In this document: piece by piece, positions 48,210 to 58,272 of the stretch
How the letters are laid out: every line of letters begins with the position of its first letter
Numbering within the stretch: position 1 is the first letter of the stretch
DNA from: CAWBBA01 sp963741625
GTDB taxonomy: Bacteria > Desulfobacterota > Desulfomonilia > Desulfomonilales > Desulfomonilaceae
Assembly: GCA_963741625.1 (NCBI GenBank)
Contig: CAVUIT010000012.1
Span: forward strand, 124,001-188,000
Reading direction: 5' to 3'
Length of the DNA: 64,000 nt
Translations under genes and position numbers: made by a program
Notes under the pieces: model-generated
What the model was told of the DNA's origin: nothing
The model's database searches: none
The model's input: only the letters and a program-made list of their open reading frames with translations

Positions 48210-48589
48210 AAAAGCACTATAACAAAGATAAAGGCTTTAAGAAAAGCCTAACGATTCAGTCCAAATTGATAGATTGATCCTTATTAGTTAGTTTTGATCC
48301 TCAAAAAAGTGTACAAAAAGTGTACAAGGATTACTTGCGTCTCTCATTTCCCCAATTACCGGTTGGTATGTCATTAGCGAACCTCGGGATAAAGCTTTTC
48401 ACAGCCAAATGCCCAAGTGTAGGGTTAGAGACGCCTCTAGAATATTAGCTTTAAAACAACCGAAAGCATCCGGAGAGCTTTGGAAGGAACGACTTTTGGC
48501 AGCTACAGAAGCTGCTTCAAGGATTTAGCGACGAAGGCTACTGCAATGCAATCCCAGCTCGTGTCACGTCTAAATTCAGCTGGAAGATG
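48210..48589. other. AT-rich island DNA next to the tRNA remnant
   Basis: A direct repeat gtgtacaaaaa/gtgtacaagg lies at about 48310-48330. An open stretch 48450-48530 (ALKQPKASGELWKERL) looks protein-like but is too short and unrecognised. Nothing else supported. Confidence 0.35.
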
Positions 48590-51060
48590 TAACAAGCTTG
48601 ATGGAAGAGGGACGAAACTGATTTATGAAGGCGAGATTTCTGTTCAATGAAGGCTACCAGGCATTTACGTTTCTCTTAGGAGTATGTTACTCGAAAAGCA
48701 AATAGTTGTAGGTGGAAACAATGCTATCAACATCTATACCACTTGCTTCCGCTTCCGCTAGCATTTGGTACACAGCTCTAGGATACAACAATCTGTCTCT
48801 TAACAAGAATCTGGACGAACCACCATGGTGACTGAGGATCTCCTTGAGGCCTTGCACGTTATCGAGAGCCGAAATCGTCTCATATTGTCGGCATCATGGG
48901 ATACTCGGACGCCACAATGATTCCTTGGTTCAAATAAAGAAAAACCATACATAACGAAACTAGGATCTGACAGTAGAGATCACAGACACGATGTCTCTAG
49001 GGCTCAGACGGTGCAACTGAATACATTGTTGAAACACTCCGTCTCGCGTTAGGCGGCTTTTAAACAGGCGGTAAAACTCTTTGTTATAGAGATTTGCAGC
49101 ACTGGCAAACATTATACTAGAAATCTCCATGGAAATAAGAGCGTATTGAATAGGTTGCAACGGCATGAAATTTCTGCCATCGGTGATGTGAGCTTTCACC
49201 CAACCTGGCCGTTAGACTCGCTTGTTCACATGTGAAAAGTATCTACTGGCCATATAGAAGACGTCGGCGCTGAGTTACACCAGATAGACATGTCGTGAAG
49301 ATAGCATCATGGACAGTAATAGCAGACAACAAAGTTAAAAATACTATGACTGCTGCCTTGTTTAGATGAGTGGTGTGAAGCATCGGATATAAGGCATAGC
49401 TAGTTTGAGCAGCCATTTCTCACGGTGATAACTGTCATAGCCTTGGAATTTTCCATTGGTAAGCATGGTCAAGAGAGTTGGTTATTGTCGTAAGGATACA
49501 GCTATAGAAGTAAGTATATATATATACTTAAAAAGTGATAGATAATTTTAAAGTATAAATGGGAAGAAAAGTAGAAATAGGCAAATGAAGAAAGACTAAG
49601 ATAATAAAGATTCAGCGGGTTAAGCAAAAACAATGCTGTAATTAAAGAAGCAAATGAGACAGAAAGACAAACGTTTAAGAGTGTTGAGAAAGGCGAATAT
49701 AAAAAGGAAAAAGAATAAAGAAGATGAAGAAAGAATATGAAGAGAAAGGAAAGAAAAAAAGAAGGGAAACAAAAAAGAAGGAAAAAAAGAGGACTAAGAT
49801 GATATTGCCTACGGTATTAACGCTGATGCCATCCAAGAGCAGAGATTTTCTTCTGGGGAAATGAAGAAAGAAGAGATATATAGAAAGAGGATAATAAGAT
49901 AAAATAAAAAGAGTTGGAGGAAGAATGAAAAAGAAAGAAATAATAATACTAACTGTATATAGAGATATAAAAGTGCTGGATGACAGGATAGATTAAAAAA
50001 GAGGAGAAGTAGAAGAGTAAGTAGTAGAAAAATAAGGAAAAATAGTAAGAAGTGAGATAGAAAGAAAAAATAATGAAAGGAAGAGAGAAAATGGGACTGA
50101 AACTCCAATAGGAAAAAAATATATAGCTAAAGAAAGAACAAAGGCTAAATAAGATAAAGAAAGTAAACAGCATGAGAGAGAAAGAATAAGAGATGTTTAA
50201 AAAAACAATAGAAAGAAGGTGAATATAGACTATTTATAGGGAATAGTGTGAGAATAACAATAATAAACAAGATCGATTACGGCCACGAGACCTTGCTGCG
50301 CACCCGGTTCCTTGAGCTACATCCATTGTGACTGCAGGAGATTGCATGGCTGAGGTAGGCATCAGTCTTTTTAGAAGTTGCAGACTTATCAATGCCGCTG
50401 CAAAATTCAGAGACACCGCTAGAAAGGTGATGAGAAGGAAAAAAAAGGTAGGAAAAAAAAAGTAAATTGTAATGATGGAGAAGAGTGATGAGATAAACGT
50501 GTTGGCGAAGGACAACAACGCTACACTCCGAACGAGGATTTCTTTGAGATCGGTCAATTTCCTGGCAAGAACAGGCAGAGTGATAAAAATGAGAATAGTA
50601 GGGAAAAGAAGAAAAAGGATGAAAAGGATTATATGAAGTGTAGTAAGCAAATGGAGATGACGGGTCAGCAACAGTGGACAAGAGGAAGTATATTTTCTGT
50701 ATTACACCAGGTTAAAGGAGAAAGGGCGCATAACAAGATTATAAAGATATAAAAGAAAGAGTAGATATGAAGAGAATAAGATATAGAAGATAAGATATGA
50801 AAGATAATATAACTAAAAGAGTGATATATAGATAATGTAGGTAGATAGAAAGGTAGTGGAAGAAATGGCTGTAATGAAAAAAGTCAGAGATAAGCTATAA
50901 GAAAAAAACACTTCGTATAAGAGAACTGAAAATACAGATAAAAGAAAACGGCTCTAATCGCAATACGTGGAAAAGAAGTATTGGCGGCGCGGTAAAGACT
51001 TTTGGCACCATCCGATTGCGTCAGTGCATCTTAGACGGTTCGGCTAGTGCTTCCGCTCAT
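48590..51060 (-). pseudogene. Membrane-fused spermidine synthase-like gene, multiply broken
   Basis: Read on the minus strand the order is: N-terminal membrane part (51060-50670, badly decayed), a helix block LPVLARKLTDLKEILVRS...SLNFAAALISLQLL (50650-50390) as in fused MFS/spermidine synthases, a loop, more membrane DNA (50230-49500), then the aminopropyltransferase-type domain: MLTNGKFQGYDS (about 49460), ASRYFSHVNKRV, VKAHITDGRNFMPL, ISMEISSIMFASAANLYNKEFY, GVFQQCIQLHRLSPRD, and near the end VSTYNYLLFE-stop-HTPKRNVNAW. Frames change repeatedly; a Glu codon is TAA in the ELS motif and a Tyr codon is TAA in LEY. About 820 codons long. The ATG starts directly after the PAP2-like stop. Confidence 0.75.
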
Positions 51061-52317
51061 TCACCTTATCTCAGAAACTCGTATAAAAGAAAAGAGAAAA
51101 AAAGGTAGGAAGAAATAGAGAGAAGAAAAAAACAGATATGGGACAGAGACAAGAAAAGGGACATCAATACTAAGGATCGATAACCAGGCAATAGACATCA
51201 TACTGCCCCTCGAGAAAGCTCGCTTGGAGGCACTATCATATTTGTGCTCGAAAAGTGACGCAATATCTCTCACGGCGACTGAAAAAGATACCGCAACAAT
51301 AAGGTAGATAAGGTAATGAAGGAAAAGATAAAATGTGGATAGCACCGTTATGATAAACTAAAGAAAAGAGCTGCACTGAATATATAGAGAAAGAGAACGA
51401 GAATGCCAAAATAAAAAGAGAGAAAAACTGAAATAGAGAGAAGGCATACAATTGCGTTCAACGGGGATAGAACATAATAGTTAACAACTGCAGATCGGAC
51501 AAAAGAGAAAATATGGCTCGGACCATACGCGAAAGGCATAGACAGGTATCACAACAGGATAAAAATGATACAAAACATACCCGCAGACTGCAGCCACGAT
51601 GAAGCTTTCACCTATTGCTTCAGGATGGATCACTTCCTAGAGATTTGATTAAAAGGGTGAACGGAACTGAAAGAGAGCAGGGGGAGAGGTGTAGAACACG
51701 ACAAAAACGGGAGTAAAAAAAGAGGAATGTGCATAAAAGAAGATAGAAAAAATAAAAAACTGAATAGAGTGAGGAAACGCGGAATCTACTGCATAGACGA
51801 ATCTGTCAAGAGTTAACGGATGCAGCAAGGATGTCAATCCGAGGTAGAAAATAGAATGCAAAAGAACAAGGGAAAGATAGCGAAGAGTAAAAGATAGAAG
51901 AGAATATAACGGTAGAAAGCCTTTTGTCCGCAGAGACTCAAAGAATAAGACGAGAATGGCGGAGACGCCAAGGAAAGTGGAGAGGAAGAGTGTGAAATAT
52001 AGAAAGGAGAGGAATATATGATGACTACATAGCTACATAACAACTGCAATGAAAAAAAAAAGAGCAACTACGCACAACAGCAGTATACGCTCAGGTAGTT
52101 TCAATGCGAAAATGGAGAACGAAAAGAAAATAGCTGCAACTAAGAATGCGTAGAGGGGTTCGAGTGGACTGAGAAAGGGATATACAACGGACAAGGTGAG
52201 AGAAACAGAGAGAGTGAACGTAAGCAGGATCAACAGATTTCTGTAGAGTGTTACCGTAGCCTCAAGGCTGGAGGTACTGTGTCCGCAAATCTCATCGGGG
52301 GCGATCTGGAATGACAT
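51061..52317 (-). pseudogene. PAP2_3-type phosphatase/transferase gene, broken
   Basis: About 419 codons on the minus strand with at least four frame changes. Fragments in order: MSFQIAPDEICG then membrane helices; LLHPLTLDRFVYAVDSAFP; ESFIVAAVCGYVLYHFYPVV with VYAF (a frame between 51640 and 51490); ERNCMPSLYFS (about 51460) for the family's RNxMPSLH motif; and FLHYLIYLIVAVSFSVAV (about 51320) for HYLxDLxVAxPF. The catalytic His of PSLH reads Tyr and the Asp of HYLxD reads Tyr, so it would be dead even with frames repaired. Such enzymes act on lipid phosphates or inositol phospholipids. Confidence 0.72.
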
Positions 52318-53029
52318 TTCTAAATACCCTCACTTGAATTCTTGAATTTGATACAGTAATTCGACTGGAATGAGAGATGCAATTACTTTTGTTTTTAGCG
52401 GTGAATACTTTTTCTTTCTTACAGCTAGTATATTCTCTTATTGCGGATTTCGATTTTGTACAGGATATAAAGGACGCTTTCTAAGATTTAAATTTATGAA
52501 AGTAAGGATTTATGTACACTGTTTTCAGAGTGCTCTTTAAAGCTTTTGAGTATTTTCTTAAAGACTATGCTTATGACTGTTAAGATATTCTAGCTTAGAT
52601 TTCTAGATTTCTAGATAGCTACGGAGCTTTTGCCACCGAGCATTTCTTCTGGGGGAGGCCACAGCCTATATTTTTTCCAGATGCGAAGCGTTCGTTGAGC
52701 TATATTTGTACCCTGGATAGACCATTTCACGGCCTAAAATTCAGCTACTCTGGGGTAAGTTCTATTTGAGACTTCATGCTGATAGATCTTATATGCTCTA
52801 GGAACAGTTTATTTGTATACATCTCACTTTTTTAACTTACTCAGATACACTGGCAGAGTTTCTTCATTCATGGCAAGTCCATCGTTTGTTGAGTTTCTGT
52901 TCGGTAAATGGAGTGGTAGGCGGTAATAACAGGATAAGAGAGGTAACTGATCAAATGCGTCGCGGTATATATTATTTACTACAGATAATGCTATTTTTAT
53001 GTAGTACTTCAGTAAGTTGATAAGAGTTC
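52318..53029. other. AT-rich DNA without a supported gene
   Basis: Strand bias flips here to T-rich on the plus strand. A minus-strand frame ending at 52824 continues from the recombinase remnant but shows no further motif. A plus-strand stretch at about 52625-52760 (AFATEHFFWGRPQPIFFPD) reads protein-like but is unrecognised. Confidence 0.35.
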
Positions 53030-53850
53030 TGCTATATCTACTTGGGCTGCGTTCTAAAAAGTAGATGTAAACCTGGAGCGTGTTCAAGTTCTTGTGGCGG
53101 GAGAATTTCAGTAGCTAGGTTTACATATATGAATATGGATTGAGTATAATAGTAAGGATTCTGAGATGCTAGTATGACTCAATAAGTGAGGGAGCAATTT
53201 CTGCTAGGTTTTATTTCTTAGATGCTTAACAATGTAGTAGAGACCGTGAGGAGTGAGGAGATTGAGATAGATGTTGCGGTCGTGGTGGGAATATAAGAAA
53301 AGGGGGCCTTCGAAATCGCCTCGAACATGCATATAATCTTTCAGAATCTACCGAGTACGAGTCGGTAGAGTGAGCACTTCCTTCTGGAGCCTACCCTTGC
53401 CGAGTATGTGGAGAGTCCCTCTTTTCAGGTGAACGACTGAAAGAGCAAGGGAGAGGATCAGACCTACGCAGCGCTAGGACATAGAGCAAATGAAGGATAG
53501 TCTTGTCTCGCATCTTTTGGCATCGGTTCGTTTTGCTATCTCTTCTCGAAGTTTCTGGACTATGCTCTTTATAGGCTCTTGGGTGTATAGTATAGGAGAG
53601 ACGATCTTCTGATTTTTGACACGCACCTTCCAGTTAATCATGACGAGTGTATAAGCTATGTCACAGAGACTGCGAAGAGCTGAGAGATTTCGGTTTATTG
53701 TTGTAGGCTGGAGCTCTCTTTCTATGAGATGTTGCCGGTATTGCAGAGCTAGGGAGTTTGCCTCCCCTAACGACCCGGCGATGAAACGCAAGGCCGCTTC
53801 TCTTTCTGTCTATGCCCCGATGAACCTCTGGAAATCTGCTTCCCTTTACT
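53030..53850 (-). pseudogene. Tyrosine recombinase (XerC/phage-integrase type), broken
   Basis: On the minus strand, pieces in three frames: core-binding domain (ALQYRQHLIERELQPTTINR, SALRSLCDIAYTLVMINWKV), then RDKTILHLLYVLALRRSDPL with the first catalytic Arg (53500), VVHLKRGTLHILGKGRLQKE (about 53410), LTPHGLYYIVKHL, LLPHLLSHTSIS for the HxxR box with Arg lost to Ser (about 53185), and FSRHKNLNTLQVYIYF with the His and nucleophile Tyr (Tyr codon 53067-53069). Stops and frame shifts interrupt at about 53508, 53435 and 53360. It probably inserted the island at tRNA-Val. Confidence 0.8.
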
Positions 53851-53900
53851 CGGGTCGCGGGGTTTTGAGTTGGCGGGGTTTCAGATGCTTGGAGGAGGGA

Positions 53901-54290
53901 TTAGCGGCCTATGTGGATTTTAAACGTTTTCTCTCGTGCGATGGTCTTTTCCCAGTGCCTTTTGTAGACGAATCGTATCTCTGTCTCACCTTTCTTAACC
54001 GGAAGAAAAACGAAAATCTGTGTCCCGCCGGCGCCTATTAGCGCCTTCTCGGGTCGTTTGAAACGGTCAGCCTTCAGTTTGAGAAAGGCTTTGTCGAACG
54101 AGGCTTCCCACCGGTAGCCGGTGCTGGGATTGGAGTCCAGAGGGATCTTGAATTCTTTGTTCACCTTAACCAATTTCTCATCGACCTGGGATCTACAGTT
54201 CGTGGCCGGAAGCAGAATCAGGAACGAGCATAGCATCAAGAGCGCCAAAGGGTACCGAACTTTTCGATACATTTCATCGAAGAAACTCAT
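53901..54290 (-). CDS. Chagasin-type cysteine-protease inhibitor (I42)
   Basis: A 129-residue exported protein. Start at 54290 (ggagg nine bases upstream), with the longer open frame to 54419 unsupported. N-terminal hydrophobic stretch YPLALLMLCSFLILLPATNC with a Cys could be a lipoprotein signal. The chagasin loop NPSTGYRW is exact, GGTQIFVFLPVKKGETEIRF and YKRHWEK follow. Inhibits papain-like proteases in known members. It lies just beyond the island border, immediately before the pentapeptide-repeat gene (divergent). Confidence 0.88.
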   Translation of the reverse strand: MSFFDEMYRKVRYPLALLMLCSFLILLPATNCRSQVDEKLVKVNKEFKIPLDSNPSTGYRWEASFDKAFLKLKADRFKRPEKALIGAGGTQIFVFLPVKKGETEIRFVYKRHWEKTIAREKTFKIHIGR

Positions 54291-54432
54291 AATAGTCCAC
54301 CTCCATGCGCCTAGACGGTAACCTCTGGACAAAACTGTCGCGAACGATGAGATTTGTGTCAAGTAAAAGCTCCATCCCATCAAATACGTGTGATATAATT
54401 GCGCAACTCTAAGTATCAAGGAGCATCAAGTC

Positions 54433-55905
54433 TTGCCAAAATTTGAAATCAAACACAGAAAAAGCGGGGCGGTCATTTTTGAGGGGAAAGCCAACTCCCT
54501 GAAAGAACTCGTGCAATCTGTTGTCATATCAGGAACGGACACTTCCTTATCACAACTCGTGGTCTCCCGACTTGGCTTGAAAAAGAAAAACAAAGTGAGG
54601 CTTTACGGCGCGGATCTGCACGGTGCAGATCTTTCGGAGATAGATTTGACCGGAGCCGATTTGTCGGGCGCGGACTTGTCCGAATGCAATCTTGCCGGTT
54701 CATGCCTGAAAAAGGCGATACTCGCGAGATCTAATCTTTCAAAGGCCGATCTTTCGCGTACGACCCTCAGTGAAACGGATTTCTCCGAGGCTGATATCTC
54801 GAGGGCCAATCTAAGGAAAGCGCAGGTGGACACCGCCAATTTCTCGGATGCTCTTTTTTCTGGAGCTGATTTGTCGGGGACCCGGCTAACAAAGGCCAAT
54901 CTGGCAAGAGCCAATTTTTCGGGCGTAACGCTGACTTCGGCAGATCTCTCGAGGGCGCAACTCAGCGGAATCAACTTTACCAATGCCGATCTGTCATGGG
55001 CAATTTTGTCGAAGGCGAACATCGAGCGGGCAGACTTGTCATCCGCCAATCTTGAACGAGCGGATTTGTCGGAGGCACGACTGATCGGGAGCAACCTTAG
55101 TCGGGCTAACCTGTCAGAGGCGAATCTTCAAGGGGCCAATTTAGCAGGGGCGATGCTCGCTCACGCTGTGCTGACCGATGCTAACCTCAGCGGCTCGAAA
55201 TTGACCAACGCTAACCTGTTGGAAGCCAAGTTGCATGGAGCGAAGCTGGCGAGAAGCGATTGCAGCGGTTCCGACATGACGCGGGCCGACCTCACAGGTG
55301 CCGACCTGGAAGGTGCAAATCTTTCAGGCGCCCGGTTGAATGAAGCAAACATGGCCGGTTCCAGCATGGTAGGCATCAATCTGACCAATAGTCAGCTTGG
55401 CAAGGCGAACCTGAATAAGGCATCGCTCTCATCAGCAAATCTGGCCGGCGCGCAAATGGAAGAAGCGGATCTCAGGGCCGCCACCCTGGAAGGAGCGGAC
55501 CTTTCCGGAGCCAACCTTACCAAGGCCAACTTGGGGGAAGCCAATTTGCAGAAATCCAAGTTGGTGAGCGCGGATTTAAGCGGTGCAAACCTTGGCGGAG
55601 CCGTCGCTGTCGATGCCGACATGACGAGGGTCAAAGCTTTAAGGGCGAATTTTTCGGCGGCGAATATGCAGAATTCTTGTTTGGATGAAGCGAATCTTTC
55701 CGGAAGCAACTTGGCGGGCGCGAGCTTCTCCGGCGTCAAGATGACAGGGACCTCGGTTGCTGGGGCCGATCTCTCGGGAACCGATTTTTCGTGGGCGTTC
55801 ATAAATGGGGCGGACTTTACCGGTGTCAAAATTGCCGGAACTAATATGAAAGGAGCGAAACTGGCGGACGTGAAGGGAATCAAGCTCAAGCAGAAGCCGA
55901 CATAG
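54433..55905 (+). CDS. Long pentapeptide-repeat protein
   Basis: A 490-residue protein from a TTG preceded by aaggag. Residues 1-55 form a small domain (FEIKHRKSGAVIFEGKANSL), followed by about 85 pentapeptides of the type A-(D/N)-L-(S/x)-x (residues 58-478) that would fold as a right-handed quadrilateral beta-helix about 20 turns long. The end is a short Lys-rich tail. Pentapeptide proteins can mimic DNA or scaffold complexes; no signal peptide or membrane helix is present. Function unknown here. Confidence 0.93.
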   Translation: MPKFEIKHRKSGAVIFEGKANSLKELVQSVVISGTDTSLSQLVVSRLGLKKKNKVRLYGADLHGADLSEIDLTGADLSGADLSECNLAGSCLKKAILARSNLSKADLSRTTLSETDFSEADISRANLRKAQVDTANFSDALFSGADLSGTRLTKANLARANFSGVTLTSADLSRAQLSGINFTNADLSWAILSKANIERADLSSANLERADLSEARLIGSNLSRANLSEANLQGANLAGAMLAHAVLTDANLSGSKLTNANLLEAKLHGAKLARSDCSGSDMTRADLTGADLEGANLSGARLNEANMAGSSMVGINLTNSQLGKANLNKASLSSANLAGAQMEEADLRAATLEGADLSGANLTKANLGEANLQKSKLVSADLSGANLGGAVAVDADMTRVKALRANFSAANMQNSCLDEANLSGSNLAGASFSGVKMTGTSVAGADLSGTDFSWAFINGADFTGVKIAGTNMKGAKLADVKGIKLKQKPT

Positions 55906-55924
55906 AACCTCCCTCTATGCCGAC

Positions 55925-57034
55925 TCACCCAATTAGAACTTCCAAATACTGCCTTGCGATTGCATCCACAGAGAACCTCTCCGCAGCACTCTTCAAGAAC
56001 ATCGGGTCCGGGGGATTTTCGAGCGTCTCTTCTATGGCACGAGCCACCTCTTTAAAGTCCCCTACGGGAGCCAACTTGCCATAACGCCCCCCTCCCAGGA
56101 TCTCTGTCGGACCACCTGGACAATCGGTGGCTACAACAGGTGTTCCACACGCCAAGGCTTCGATAAGGACATTTGAGAGGCCTTCGAAGCGCGAGGTCAA
56201 AACCAGCACCGAAGCGTTCGCGATAAAGGGTAAAGGATTTTCGACGAAACCAGGCAGCGTTACGACACCGGTCATGCCCAACTCTTGAGCCAACGATTCC
56301 AAGGCAAAGCGCTCCGGGCCTTCTCCCAGAATCATCAGTCGAACGTTCCGATTCCTTCTGACTATGTTGGATGCTCTCAGCAAGGTCAGGAAATCTTTTT
56401 CAGGATCAAGGCGGCCCACGCCAATGATTACTGGGGGAGCGCCTGCGGCGAACCAGGGATGGTCCACCATCCGGCCGGCCCTTTCATGGAATTCCGGAGT
56501 CACTACAGGGTTATAGATGACGTCAATTCGGTCCAAAGGCAAATCCAAAACATGGGCCAAATCATCAGCCGCTCCGTGTGAAACAGTAATGATGCCGTCT
56601 GCCTGAGGATAGAGCTTCTTAGCGAAAAGGGGAATCAAGCGGCTTCGTAATTGTACTGGATTGGCTGTGCTGACTCCCATAAGACTGACTTCGCTTATAA
56701 TCACTCTTGTCGCACTGCGGGCAAGTTTTCGGCCCAGGAGAGAAACAATATTGCAGTGCCCCATCTGTGACAGCAGCACATCCGGCGATACGCGACGCAA
56801 ATAGCCGACCAGCGGAAGGATGGCGGTAATTGTCCTGGTGGTTCCAAGGTCCACTAATGTAACTGAGTCCGGAACTTGCGAGCGGTACGGCCCTGTCGCC
56901 GAAGCAACTACTAGATCTACCTGATGTCCCAACCGCGAGAATTCTCGCGCCAAATTTAGCATAACCCGTTCAGCGCCACCGCCCCCGAGCGACTCCATAA
57001 AAAGACTTATCCTACGGCGAGCTTCAGACATCAA
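55925..57034 (-). CDS. GT4-family glycosyltransferase
   Basis: A 369-residue retaining glycosyltransferase with GT-B fold. GGGAERVMLNLAREF in the N-terminal domain, VIIGVGRLDPEKDFLTLLRA at the domain junction, then LVLTSRFEGLSNVLIEALACGTPVVATDCPGGPTEIL (the nucleotide-sugar EX7E-type region is FEGLSNVLIE). Donor unknown. First gene of the surface-polysaccharide cluster on the right, followed 27 bases upstream by an FkbM gene on the same strand. Confidence 0.92.
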   Translation of the reverse strand: MMSEARRRISLFMESLGGGGAERVMLNLAREFSRLGHQVDLVVASATGPYRSQVPDSVTLVDLGTTRTITAILPLVGYLRRVSPDVLLSQMGHCNIVSLLGRKLARSATRVIISEVSLMGVSTANPVQLRSRLIPLFAKKLYPQADGIITVSHGAADDLAHVLDLPLDRIDVIYNPVVTPEFHERAGRMVDHPWFAAGAPPVIIGVGRLDPEKDFLTLLRASNIVRRNRNVRLMILGEGPERFALESLAQELGMTGVVTLPGFVENPLPFIANASVLVLTSRFEGLSNVLIEALACGTPVVATDCPGGPTEILGGGRYGKLAPVGDFKEVARAIEETLENPPDPMFLKSAAERFSVDAIARQYLEVLIG

Positions 57035-57061
57035 AATCTGCTTTCCTGCCTTAAAGAAAAC

Positions 57062-58009
57062 TCAACGTATAGTTAGCGGACCGGCTTCGGAGCCTTGCAT
57101 GGCCTCCAGTGCCAAACACGAGCATAAATAGTACTCCCGTTCTCCGTGCCGCAAGCGCTCTACCAGGGCTAGACTTCCATCATCGGAGACACGATAGAAG
57201 AGGTATCCGTATGGTTTTAGCACTGACTCAATCGCTAAATCCGGGCAATTCGCGTGGTGTTCAAGAAGAATTGTGGGCCTGCAACGCGATAGCAACTGTC
57301 GTGCCCCCTGTAACACCTTGTATTCTGCCCCCTCTACATCAATCTTTATGAAATCCACTGCTTCCTGTGCACAGACCGTATCCAGGGTAGTTGAATCAAT
57401 ATCTATGTGAGTCCCACCTTCCAGGGCTGACTTGCTTTGCAACTCCAAAGAGGCTTCGGTCGGAATCTCCCCCGGTGGGATAAGAAGTCGGGTAATACCC
57501 AGAACATCGGAGACGGCTTTTTGCACCATCTGACATCGGTCTTGGAACACGTTTATCGTCACGTTTGTAACAAGTTTCTCATAAATTTCCGGCACGGGCT
57601 CAAAAGCAATGACCCGTATAACCGAATTAGTGGCACATGCAATTAGCGAGAATATTCCGGTGTTTGCCCCAACATCTACAAAAGAGCGGCTTCTACTTAT
57701 CATGCGATAGAATGCGTGGAATTCACCGCCCAGAAAGCCAATACCTTGCCAATAAAGAGCTTTTCCAATGCCATCGCCAGGAACGGCCGAATAAGAAAAT
57801 TGTTGCCCGGCCGGAAGCCGTACCTGGAATGTCAGCGATATGGGTAACCACTGCCACACCCCCTGTGACAATTTCCCCGCCTGGGAGGCAGATCTTAACG
57901 CTTTCCTAATTGCTGAGACAGAAGTTATTTTAATCGCAAGATGTCTGAGTAATTTCTTGAGGAAGGGGAGTCTTATCAGTTTATCCACCAGGGTAAGTTT
58001 TCTTTCCAT
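57062..58009 (-). CDS. FkbM-family methyltransferase
   Basis: A 315-residue SAM methyltransferase. SRSFVDVGANTGIFSLIACA is the SAM-binding motif, RVIAFEPVPEIYEKL the acidic loop, then DFIKIDVEGAEYKVLQGARQLL, all typical of FkbM. N-terminal 90 residues are a helical cap. In polysaccharide clusters such enzymes O-methylate sugars. Same strand and cluster as the glycosyltransferase. Confidence 0.93.
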   Translation of the reverse strand: MERKLTLVDKLIRLPFLKKLLRHLAIKITSVSAIRKALRSASQAGKLSQGVWQWLPISLTFQVRLPAGQQFSYSAVPGDGIGKALYWQGIGFLGGEFHAFYRMISRSRSFVDVGANTGIFSLIACATNSVIRVIAFEPVPEIYEKLVTNVTINVFQDRCQMVQKAVSDVLGITRLLIPPGEIPTEASLELQSKSALEGGTHIDIDSTTLDTVCAQEAVDFIKIDVEGAEYKVLQGARQLLSRCRPTILLEHHANCPDLAIESVLKPYGYLFYRVSDDGSLALVERLRHGEREYYLCSCLALEAMQGSEAGPLTIR

Positions 58010-58272
58010 CCTGCTTTTCTCGTCCGCAATTGGACCCGACGCTCCTCATTTGGGGGGCAATAGCTGTCCCCTCATGTGGTCGGCCATGCAATCCCTGGTG
58101 TGTTCCTCTTCGTGAAAGGTGTCCGTAATAGTTCTGCGGCGCATTTGCTCCGTTGCCGTCCCATTTTACTTCCAGTGCCCAGATCTGTTAATAAAGACCA
58201 ATCCACACGAATGAAGAAGCAGGGCCGACTGGAAATCCCTCCACTCGCTAAAGCAGGAGGATGCACTCAATT
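58010..58272. other. Divergent promoter region
   Basis: A 260-base gap between divergent genes. No clear promoter box or repeat seen; should hold both start regions. Confidence 0.3.

Larger units (their letters stand above)
48163..53900. mobile_element. Decayed AT-rich island bounded by a tRNA fragment and an integrase remnant
   Basis: The left limit is a 3' tRNA-Val fragment, the right limit a tyrosine-recombinase pseudogene, and the content is AT-rich, broken, and unlike the flanking chromosome. This is the usual layout of an integrated element whose attachment site duplicated the tRNA 3' end. The complete tRNA-Val and the exact right end are not in view, so the limits are inference. Confidence 0.55.

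Noticed and set aside
49500..52100. Polypurine region as a CRISPR array or tandem repeat
   Set aside because: No regular repeat unit or spacer spacing; the bias follows broken minus-strand membrane genes.
53658..54041. Plus-strand frame of 127 residues
   Set aside because: Overlaps the chagasin gene and the recombinase remnant on the other strand, with no motif or ribosome site.
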